Assembly (NCBI GenBank): GCA_002172355.2
Contig: NHGH02000045.1
Location: 9,032 to 14,799 of the forward strand
Reading direction: 5' to 3'
Length of the DNA: 5,768 nt
Source: Euryarchaeota archaeon TMED132
Lineage (GTDB): Archaea; Thermoplasmatota; Poseidoniia; Poseidoniales; Poseidoniaceae
Shown: positions 1 through 5,768 of the stretch, in pieces
How positions within the stretch are numbered: position 1 is the first letter of the stretch
Layout: every line of letters begins with the position of its first letter
The notes under the pieces: generated by a model
The model's database searches: none
What the model was told of the DNA's origin: nothing
The model's input: the letters and a program-made list of their open reading frames with translations, nothing else
Program-made: the position numbers and the translations under genes

Positions 1-3000
1 GGAGAAGATCTAATTCGAGTTCGTGACCTTGGTGTAATAAATAGTGAATTCACTTTAGACGTCACTTTTGATCCATTGAATTTTGGTTTTCTAAGACAAT
101 ATATCGCTACTATATCATTTGACACCTCTTATACTCCTGCAAAAGAAAAGTATGATTTCCCACTTCACACTGGCGACCAGTGGTATATGGGATTCATGGC
201 AAGTACCGATGTTTCTGGTTCGTCAGATTATTTTGACCCTTCCGAATTTGACACTGCTGGTTATGAAAACAATAGTTGGCAGATTACTGCAAATGGTGTT
301 CCAACTGAAAGTGGTAATAATATCAAATATACAGGTTGTGATGATTCATATAAAATCAATGAATGGAATGCTACAGGAGTATCTCAAGGATTTAATTGGT
401 ATTGTCCTGCAGTAAGATATAATTCTTGGATGAGAGTTAGTAATGCTGCCGGATTTACTATCGATTGGCTATTGAAGAGTTACCAACCTGCCCAATCATC
501 CGGAGACGTTGCAGGTTCTAACCCCGGCACACGTGATTTAGAAATCGAAATTGGACTACAAGGTATTGCAACACTTCCTGATGTTGAGCAAGCGATTACG
601 ATCGACTATGGAGGGCAACAAAATAATCCTCAAGCAAATACAAATCTGCAGATGAGATATGAAATGGCTGGAACCTTACTCAATCCAACAACCGATTCTA
701 ATGGACAAGCAACTGAAATACTAAATTCATCCAACGTTCTAGATACAACAAATTCCAGTGACGATTATACAAGTAATGGACTGATTGTATGGGACCCAGC
801 AACTGAAATTATCGGTGCTACAACAATTGTTATCGATTTATCATTAACCCCTGTTGACTTAATTGCCCAAGCTGACGCAATTATTGTCACTCGGATTCGT
901 GATGGTAATTCTCAGATATTAACCAAGTCAATAGGTTATAATTCACTTCCTGGCGACCTATTATCATTCTCAATTCCGACCCAGAATCGAGGTTTACTCA
1001 GTTCACCGGCTACAGAAGTTGAGATCATAACTCCTGATGGAACTTCTATTCGAGAACCTGTTCCTTCAATTCCATCATATGGTGAAGCAAGAGTTGTCGT
1101 TAATTGGACTGTTCCAGCAGCGGCTTCAATTGGTATCCAAACGATGTCGATTACAGTAGACCCTGATGAAACCGTTACTGAAGATGGTAATCGAAGCAAT
1201 AATTATGCCGAAGTTGAGATATTTGTTGGAAGAGTGCCAACTGCTCAAATTACAGTCACTGATGGTGTTTATACCTTTGAAAATGTGACACTGGATGCTA
1301 GTGCAAGTTTTGATGCAGATACTGGAGATGTTGAGTGTCGCTTTGCAATCGAAAAGAAACCTGGATTAATCGAAAATATTGATTCCGAGGATTGTTGGAC
1401 TCAATACAATTGGAGTGATGGTGGGATTTGGAGTATCACACTAATCGTAACCGATGATGAACTAGATACCGACGAGATAGATATTACTGCAGAGGTACTA
1501 AATCGGGCACCTTACATGAATATCACAATAGTCGATAGTTTTGCTAATGAAATAAATAGTATTGGAGTAAATCAATTCGTAAAAATAGATGCAACAGATA
1601 GCGGAGACATAGATACTATTTCTCCTTCTGGCCAGCAAGTTACAATTACTTGGCCAGGACTAAATTGTCAAGAAGGTACAACTCAACCAACATGTACATT
1701 TTTGGCAAGTGAAGAAGGAATGTTGGACATTACTGCTGTTGCAGAAGATGATGATGGAGCAACTACCACTGTCTCTACAACTCTAGATGTTCTAAACGTA
1801 GCACCAACTTTGGCACAACCTGAATTATGGTATGGCGGTCAAAATCAATCAACAGATGCAATGGGGTATTGGAATTTATATGAAGACCAAACCGCACTAT
1901 TACGTGTTGTTGCTGATGATACACCTCTAGACAAGGATACTCTAATCATTGAATGGATGCCTTCTGACAGAGATGTGAATTGGACAGAAAGTACAGTTGG
2001 ACCATCCTCAACTGCAACCGTTTCTTGGCCAGACTCTGGACTACACAATATCTCAGTTGTTGTATATGATAATGATAACTCACAATCTCAAATAAGAACT
2101 GGGATAGTAAATATCACAAATGTACCGCCTACTATTGAAAGCCTAGGTTCAACCCAACCAATATTCGAAGATGATGATCTCACCTTTACTGCAATAGTAA
2201 GTGATACTGCTTCAGATGTTGATTCACTAATTGTTTGTTGGGACTTAAGCCCAATGGTAGATACTGATAGTGATGGAATAAGTGACAATGATTGTGATGA
2301 AACCGGCTTGGAATTAACCGCATCATGGCCTAACATGGGAATTAGGCAAATTACTGCAACTGTAACTGATGATGATGGTGCAAGTGCATCAACTTCAGTC
2401 AACGTAAGTGTTCTAAATATTTCACCAAAGTCAAAAATAACCAATGAAACAGATGTTCTAGCACTAAATGAAGGAGATAATGTAACTCTATCTGGAATCA
2501 CATCTACCGAGACTCCTAGTGATAAATTGAACTTAATTTATGCATGGGATAGCGACCATTTAGATTCCGACTTGGATGGAGAAAATACTGGAGAAGTTGA
2601 TTTCTATGGTGTAGAATACACCATTGAAGACCTTCCTGCAGGAAATTGGATAGTTACTCTAACTGTAACTGATGATGATGGAGAGAGTACTTCTACAACT
2701 ATCGAATTGAGTGTTGCAGAAAAGCCAGCAGATAATTTCCTTGAATCAATAACAGATACTGTTGGGGGAGTTGGCAGTGTAGTAATCATCATTCTACTGA
2801 TAGTAGTAGTTGGGCTTGCAGCATTCCTTCTATTGACAAGAAAATCAGACCCTGCAAATGATAAGTATTCTGACTTGAACCAGATAATAGGAACTCAGGG
2901 TAGTCAGTTTAGCGAACCAATTCCTGCTCAAACATATCAACAAACAGAATATGGGGCATATGATCAGCCAACACAATCACAGCCAGTAGCCCAAGACCCA

Positions 3001-3309
3001 TATGCTGCTTACAACCCTGCACCTACTCAAGCAGTTGCTCAAGACCCATATGCTGCTTACAATCCAGCACCAACTCAACCAGTCGCCCCGCAGCCAGTTG
3101 CAGTACAACCTGCCGTACCTCAAGCACCACCAATTCCTGCCACTGGACTTCCTCAAGGATGGACTATGGAACAATGGCAACATTATGGCGCTCAATACTT
3201 AGCCGCACAAAACGCTGCTCCAGCTCCAGTTCAACCAACAATTACAGATACTAGACCTGCAACTGCAAACTCAAATCTAACAGATTTACTCGATGATTTG
3301 GACTTGTGA
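1..3309 (+). CDS. Giant single-pass surface protein with CARDB-like and five PKD-like domains (5' partial)
   Basis: The frame is open from base 1, so the true start is upstream; 1102 residues are visible (numbered here from base 1). Residues 1-280 are an extracellular region I do not recognise. About 281-410 resembles a CARDB domain, ending in the usual paired Asn (400-401). Five PKD-like repeats follow at about 411-503, 504-601, 602-709, 710-808 and 809-907. Most end in a D-D/E-rich turn such as TDDDGAS, then a beta strand and a VLNxAP-type linker. One hydrophobic helix spans 927-945 and is followed by TRK, which fits a large N-terminal ectodomain outside and a short tail inside. The tail (946-1102) is rich in Pro, Gln, Ala and Tyr, has two 16-residue repeats, a Trp motif at 1050-1067 and an acidic LLDDLDL end. 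About 17 N-X-S/T sequons lie in the ectodomain, suggesting glycosylation. PKD/CARDB proteins usually serve in adhesion, surface-layer or polymer binding; the ligand is unknown. The stop is 11 bases before the next gene, so the two are likely co-transcribed. Confidence 0.9.
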   Translation, partial: GEDLIRVRDLGVINSEFTLDVTFDPLNFGFLRQYIATISFDTSYTPAKEKYDFPLHTGDQWYMGFMASTDVSGSSDYFDPSEFDTAGYENNSWQITANGVPTESGNNIKYTGCDDSYKINEWNATGVSQGFNWYCPAVRYNSWMRVSNAAGFTIDWLLKSYQPAQSSGDVAGSNPGTRDLEIEIGLQGIATLPDVEQAITIDYGGQQNNPQANTNLQMRYEMAGTLLNPTTDSNGQATEILNSSNVLDTTNSSDDYTSNGLIVWDPATEIIGATTIVIDLSLTPVDLIAQADAIIVTRIRDGNSQILTKSIGYNSLPGDLLSFSIPTQNRGLLSSPATEVEIITPDGTSIREPVPSIPSYGEARVVVNWTVPAAASIGIQTMSITVDPDETVTEDGNRSNNYAEVEIFVGRVPTAQITVTDGVYTFENVTLDASASFDADTGDVECRFAIEKKPGLIENIDSEDCWTQYNWSDGGIWSITLIVTDDELDTDEIDITAEVLNRAPYMNITIVDSFANEINSIGVNQFVKIDATDSGDIDTISPSGQQVTITWPGLNCQEGTTQPTCTFLASEEGMLDITAVAEDDDGATTTVSTTLDVLNVAPTLAQPELWYGGQNQSTDAMGYWNLYEDQTALLRVVADDTPLDKDTLIIEWMPSDRDVNWTESTVGPSSTATVSWPDSGLHNISVVVYDNDNSQSQIRTGIVNITNVPPTIESLGSTQPIFEDDDLTFTAIVSDTASDVDSLIVCWDLSPMVDTDSDGISDNDCDETGLELTASWPNMGIRQITATVTDDDGASASTSVNVSVLNISPKSKITNETDVLALNEGDNVTLSGITSTETPSDKLNLIYAWDSDHLDSDLDGENTGEVDFYGVEYTIEDLPAGNWIVTLTVTDDDGESTSTTIELSVAEKPADNFLESITDTVGGVGSVVIIILLIVVVGLAAFLLLTRKSDPANDKYSDLNQIIGTQGSQFSEPIPAQTYQQTEYGAYDQPTQSQPVAQDPYAAYNPAPTQAVAQDPYAAYNPAPTQPVAPQPVAVQPAVPQAPPIPATGLPQGWTMEQWQHYGAQYLAAQNAAPAPVQPTITDTRPATANSNLTDLLDDLDL
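2986..3081 (+). repeat. Two in-frame tandem 48-bp repeats in the tail of the surface protein
   Basis: Units 2986-3033 and 3034-3081 each encode VAQDPYAAYNPAPTQ followed by Ala or Pro. The DNA copies differ at six positions: five are silent third-position changes and one makes Ala to Pro. The central 23 bases are identical. The repeat lies in the predicted cytoplasmic Pro/Gln-rich tail. The silent divergence suggests the duplication is not brand new and that the peptide sequence has been kept. Confidence 0.9.
3148..3201 (+). other. Trp-containing tail motif (GWTMEQWQHYG) in the surface protein
   Basis: Residues 1050-1067 of the surface protein read LPQGWTMEQWQHYGAQYL. It is the only segment of the low-complexity tail with the look of a folded or binding helix: two Trp, two Tyr, alternating polar residues, preceded by a Pro-Gly turn. 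I recall similar GWTxEQWxxYG segments in membrane-anchored proteins of Marine Group II archaea, but this is from memory and was not searched. A cytoplasmic protein-interaction role is an inference. Confidence 0.5.
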
Positions 3310-3310
3310 T

Positions 3311-3315
3311 GTGAG
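3311..3315 (+). promoter_or_regulatory. Weak Shine-Dalgarno-like site for the SepF-like gene
   Basis: GTGAG lies just after the upstream stop codon and five bases before ATG 3321. It partly matches the GGTGA form used by archaea. The match is short, so translation may instead depend on coupling to termination of the upstream gene, which ends at 3309. Confidence 0.35.
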
Positions 3316-3320
3316 AATTA

Positions 3321-3908
3321 ATGGCAAACTTATGGCACTTTTTTGGACTACCCGACCCTGAAGGCCCTAATAATCCAAAGAAAAAAAGTAAGGCTAAGTC
3401 TGCTAAGCCACAAGAGAACTTAGGCCAACAAACATTAATTCCTGTTGCCCAACCACCACTGCAAATATCAATCCCTACTGCAACACTAGAAACCGAACAA
3501 ACAAAACCTTCGAAAGAAAATAACCTAGTCGCTGTACCTTTAGGTTGGAAAGGTCCTGTTTCGGCAGATGGTGAACCTTTTCATGATTTAGGAGTAACTA
3601 ACTCAGCAAGACGTTCATTCCCATCTAGAGCTCTAAGGTATGTTGCACCTGATGATAAAAAAAGAATTCCAACACGTGGAATTGGGCAACGAATCTCAAC
3701 CGGTGATACTGTAATTGTCGACCTAAGAAGCCTAGTTCACATGGATGCTCATCAAAATGCTTGTAGAAGAGAACTCAAGATGATGTGTGAAGAGATTGGA
3801 GTTGAAGTTTTTGCTTTGGACGCTGAAGACAAGTTATTGATGATTCCTGGTTGTGATGTAATTGTCGATAGAGGAAGTAATCATTTAGGTCTAAATCCAT
3901 TAATGTAA
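3321..3908 (+). CDS. sepF: SepF-like cell division protein
   Basis: This 195-residue protein has the three-part plan of SepF, the factor that tethers FtsZ to the membrane at the division site. Residues 1-12 (MANLWHFFGLPD) form a short aromatic, amphipathic-looking segment similar to the N-terminal membrane anchor of SepF, where an FFG/FFS followed by acidic residues is typical. Residues about 13-68 are a Lys/Pro/Gln-rich, probably disordered linker, and 69-120 is a segment of unknown role. Residues about 125-184 match the SepF/DUF552 core by eye: a strand TVIVDLRSL (130-138), a long helix (142-159) with E-I-G at 158-160, then strands VFALD (163-167) and MIPGCDVIVDRG (174-185). The spacing from VIVDL to the ALD strand fits archaeal SepF sequences as I remember them. 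The E-I-G-G-D usual in archaeal SepF is E-I-G-V-E here. ATG 3321 is the only sensible start, as it keeps the anchor segment. The gene directly follows the surface protein gene. Assignment was made without a profile search; another small membrane-associated protein remains possible. Confidence 0.68.
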   Translation: MANLWHFFGLPDPEGPNNPKKKSKAKSAKPQENLGQQTLIPVAQPPLQISIPTATLETEQTKPSKENNLVAVPLGWKGPVSADGEPFHDLGVTNSARRSFPSRALRYVAPDDKKRIPTRGIGQRISTGDTVIVDLRSLVHMDAHQNACRRELKMMCEEIGVEVFALDAEDKLLMIPGCDVIVDRGSNHLGLNPLM

Positions 3909-3924
3909 ATTCTCTTCGTTGGCC

Positions 3925-3934
3925 ATTTTTTTAA
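3925..3934 (+). promoter_or_regulatory. Possible TATA-like element for the membrane protein gene
   Basis: The A/T-only stretch ATTTTTTTAA is centred roughly 28-30 bases before ATG 3959. That is about where an archaeal TATA box would sit if the transcript were leaderless or nearly so. No Shine-Dalgarno site precedes ATG 3959, which fits a leaderless message. No clear purine-rich BRE is visible upstream. Confidence 0.35.
3926..3932 (+). terminator. T-run, candidate archaeal terminator after the SepF-like gene
   Basis: Seven consecutive T begin 18 bases after the stop codon at 3906-3908. Archaeal RNA polymerase can terminate on a T-tract without a strong hairpin, and none is obvious here. The same tract is also a possible promoter element for the next gene, so the call is tentative. 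Confidence 0.4.
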
Positions 3935-3958
3935 GAACCGTATTGATTATCGTTGTTT

Positions 3959-5251
3959 ATGGGGGAGAATCCGGGCAAAGTGGTTCTCAACAAAATGAGT
4001 GGGAATTACATTTCTCATTTCATGTCTTCTGGACTTATGGTTCTACTATTCTTATTGGCGGTTTCTTGGTTATCATACTCGACTTCTGACTACTCTTTTA
4101 GACAAGAGAATTATCAATTGGAAATTGCATATATTTTGACATCGCTCATCTCTCTTGGTTGGATGATGTCGATGGTAGTTGGAATTTCTTTCGACCTATT
4201 TCCATTAACTCACAATCTAGATTCATATAACCAAACACATTCTACGCAATATTTTTTCATTAACATCGTAGGACAATTATTGATAATAATTGGAATATTC
4301 TCGAATGACCTTGAAGTCTTATTCGAGATGAGTACCATCGGAATGGTTCTTCTTACTTGGGGATTAATTAGTATTGCATGGCCGAGTTGGAAATTACATA
4401 AAAATTCAAAAGATGAAAATATCAATTGCGGAAATATTGCATTAATTCCTTCACTTCTTGTTCCAGTAACTTCACTAGTAGTACTATTTTGTTGGATATA
4501 TAGAGGAAATACTGGATTTTTAGAATTTGGTCTAGCATTCAATGTCGTTGTAATGATGGGAACTATTTCTTTGAGTTTAATCTTAGCACATTTCAATCGA
4601 AGATTGGGTTGGGATGTTGTTAAATTCAGTAATTTCCGCCCTGTAGTATCAATATATCTAGGCCTTGCAATAGTACATTCATTCGCTTCGATGTGGTATT
4701 CAAGAGGAGATATTAGTCAAACTATTTTCGAATATTCACTAGCTGCACCACTGCTATGGGGATTTTTCTCAACTAGACCGATTAAGACTATCACCAACGC
4801 AATTGGTCCAAATCAAAAACCACATTCAAGACTTATAGGAACTGCTCAATGGTTTTTCTTGGTTACAGGAGTGATGGCAATAATTCCTGACTTTTATCCG
4901 GGTAAATTCACTAATATCACATATGTTGGATTTATGTTTTCTTGTGCAGTACTATCCACTTGGGGTTCGGGAATTTATCTCCATCAAGACCACTTACACA
5001 AATCGATTCACAATCGCCCTGGTCTTTGGTCGATAATCGTGGTCAATGCTGTTGGTATACTATCACTATTCCTAATTGGTTTTGAAGTCACAATTTTTGG
5101 TGAATATTCTGATTTAGTATACTTCTTCATGAGAAGTATAGCTTTGGGATTAATGATTATATTCATATTCATATTATTGATTCGAGATCTATTCTTTTCA
5201 ATGGACACTTGGCATAGAATCCCTATGTCTTTGGACAGATACGTCTCATGA
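3959..5251 (+). CDS. Twelve-helix integral membrane protein of unknown function
   Basis: The 430-residue product is almost entirely membrane-embedded. Hydrophobic segments lie near residues 22-40, 56-78, 98-114, 122-141, 160-180, 190-210, 229-247, 254-271, 293-309, 320-341, 357-375 and 386-408. I do not recognise the family with confidence. Helix 2 and its end (LGWMMSMVVGISFDLFPLTH, 66-85) recall the G-W-V-x-M-M-x-x-G-V-x-Y-x-L-P pattern of heme-copper-oxidase-subunit-I-like and NnrS-like 12-helix proteins. However, no HPEVY-type motif or paired His is present, so an oxidase is not supported. A His cluster, HQDHLHKSIH (342-351), follows helix 10 and could bind a metal or heme, which is speculative. 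Three starts are possible: TTG 3953, ATG 3959 and ATG 3995. I chose ATG 3959 because it fits a leaderless start about 28-30 bases after an A/T element; ATG 3995 would remove only 12 residues before the first helix. The stop overlaps the convergent Maf gene. Confidence 0.85.
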   Translation: MGENPGKVVLNKMSGNYISHFMSSGLMVLLFLLAVSWLSYSTSDYSFRQENYQLEIAYILTSLISLGWMMSMVVGISFDLFPLTHNLDSYNQTHSTQYFFINIVGQLLIIIGIFSNDLEVLFEMSTIGMVLLTWGLISIAWPSWKLHKNSKDENINCGNIALIPSLLVPVTSLVVLFCWIYRGNTGFLEFGLAFNVVVMMGTISLSLILAHFNRRLGWDVVKFSNFRPVVSIYLGLAIVHSFASMWYSRGDISQTIFEYSLAAPLLWGFFSTRPIKTITNAIGPNQKPHSRLIGTAQWFFLVTGVMAIIPDFYPGKFTNITYVGFMFSCAVLSTWGSGIYLHQDHLHKSIHNRPGLWSIIVVNAVGILSLFLIGFEVTIFGEYSDLVYFFMRSIALGLMIIFIFILLIRDLFFSMDTWHRIPMSLDRYVS

Positions 5252-5768
5252 AAATTCTTTAGATATCTCCATAATTATATTCATTGCACTCTCTGCAATA
5301 CCAAGAACTGTTGATTCATCGCCATCTATTAGAGATGCAAAATTGGACATTTCTCCCGCCAAGTCATAACCGCCAGCCTTACCTTTCCAAGAACCATTCA
5401 GTACCAATTCGACCAAATCTTCATCTGATAACTGTTGAAACTCTACTATAGATGAATCTGTAAAAAATGTCCACTTTCCAGAGAAATAAATCCCTGTAGA
5501 ACTCCAAACTCTATGCCGCCTACCCGAAAGCCGATGCAACATCATTGCAGCCTCAACCTCATCTTTAGGCTTGCCAAGTGCCACTTTATCGACATCCGGG
5601 TCTGCCAACATCGTATCGCTGACAATGATTAAGTCATAGCCATCTAAGTTTTTTATTGCATCAGCTTTTTTCTTAGAAATCTGTAGAACTTGTTCTTCTA
5701 CTTCAACATCTTCTGCAGTCTCATCAACACCGATGAGTGCTTCACAGAATAGATTTGGAAATAAATCG
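5246..5768 (-). CDS. maf: Maf-family nucleotide pyrophosphatase (N-terminus beyond the window)
   Basis: Maf proteins hydrolyse nucleoside triphosphates, including non-canonical or modified ones, to monophosphate and pyrophosphate in the cytoplasm, and in bacteria affect septum formation. Here 173 residues are visible, numbered from the right edge. The frame stays open through 5768, so the ATG at 5611 is internal (Met53). Family landmarks in order are VDE (14-16), KKKADAI (32-38), the catalytic-site Asp in SDTM (50-53), GKPKD (65-69), LSGRRH (80-85), GKAGGY (129-134) and IDGDESTVLGI (147-157). By comparison with the roughly 190-residue family, only about 20 N-terminal residues, including the SxSPRR loop, should be missing. 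The GKAGGY form resembles the YhdE type (dTTP/UTP pyrophosphatase) rather than the YceF type (7-methyl-GTP); this subgroup call is tentative. The gene converges on the membrane protein gene and the two overlap by six bases. Confidence 0.9.
   Translation of the reverse strand, partial: DLFPNLFCEALIGVDETAEDVEVEEQVLQISKKKADAIKNLDGYDLIIVSDTMLADPDVDKVALGKPKDEVEAAMMLHRLSGRRHRVWSSTGIYFSGKWTFFTDSSIVEFQQLSDEDLVELVLNGSWKGKAGGYDLAGEMSNFASLIDGDESTVLGIAESAMNIIMEISKEFS

Noticed and set aside
76..78. TTG as the start of the PKD protein
   Set aside because: The frame is open back to base 1 with protein-like sequence before the TTG, so this is an internal Leu of a gene that begins outside the window.
936..2792. 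Several minus-strand open frames of 60-140 codons inside the PKD gene
   Set aside because: They are opposite a clearly coding frame, are rich in Ser/Val as expected from reversed Thr/Asp/Asn codons, and have no recognisable domains.
2986..3081. CRISPR-like repeat array
   Set aside because: There are only two units, they are directly adjacent without spacers, and they are in frame within a coding sequence.
2977..3202. Short frames on both strands over the repeat tail
   Set aside because: They are low-complexity shadows of the Pro/Gln-rich repeat in the real frame.
3953..3955. TTG as the start of the membrane protein
   Set aside because: ATG lies only two codons later in the same frame and there is no ribosome binding site favouring TTG.
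4210..4596. Minus-strand 128-codon frame inside the membrane protein gene
   Set aside because: It has no domain features and lies opposite convincing transmembrane coding sequence.
3959..5251. Calling the membrane protein a heme-copper oxidase subunit I
   Set aside because: The family's HPEVY-type motif and paired His ligands are not present; only overall helix count and one helix pattern are similar.
5609..5611. ATG as the start of the Maf gene
   Set aside because: The upstream codons to the window edge carry Maf family sequence, including VDE and the S-D-T of the active site, so this Met is internal.

Overview
The window looks like a piece of chromosome from a marine archaeon, most likely Marine Group II / Poseidoniales (Thermoplasmatota). 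This is an inference from several features together: A+T-rich coding sequence, a very large PKD-repeat surface protein with one C-terminal membrane helix and a Pro/Gln-rich cytoplasmic tail, a SepF-type protein with an archaeal-style C-terminal core, very short intergenic spaces, and weak or absent Shine-Dalgarno sites. No rRNA, tRNA, mobile element, CRISPR array or phage gene is visible.

Layout. Positions 1-3309 (+) hold the 3' part of a giant surface protein gene; the frame is open to the left edge, so its start lies outside the window. The visible protein has an N-terminal extracellular region of unknown type, a CARDB-like beta domain, five PKD-like beta-sandwich repeats, one transmembrane helix and a low-complexity tail that includes two perfectly phased 48-bp repeats. 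Eleven bases later, 3321-3908 (+) encodes a 195-residue protein that I read as a SepF-like cell division factor. It has an N-terminal FFGL membrane-anchor-like segment, a disordered linker and a SepF/DUF552-like core. The two genes probably form a transcription unit.

A short gap (3909-3958) with a run of seven T could end that unit and also supply the promoter for the next gene. Positions 3959-5251 (+) encode an unrecognised 12-helix membrane protein whose second helix faintly resembles heme-copper-oxidase-like proteins but lacks the heme-ligand motifs. Converging on it and overlapping by six bases, 5246-5768 (-) is a Maf-family nucleotide pyrophosphatase whose N-terminus is cut by the right edge.

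Functionally, the surface protein and the SepF-like protein may both act at the cell envelope, but co-functioning is inferred only from adjacency. Maf is a house-cleaning/nucleotide-hydrolysis enzyme and looks unrelated to its neighbours. I do not see a clearly new multi-gene system. The best candidates for follow-up are the surface protein's cytoplasmic tail next to sepF, and the membrane protein of unknown function.
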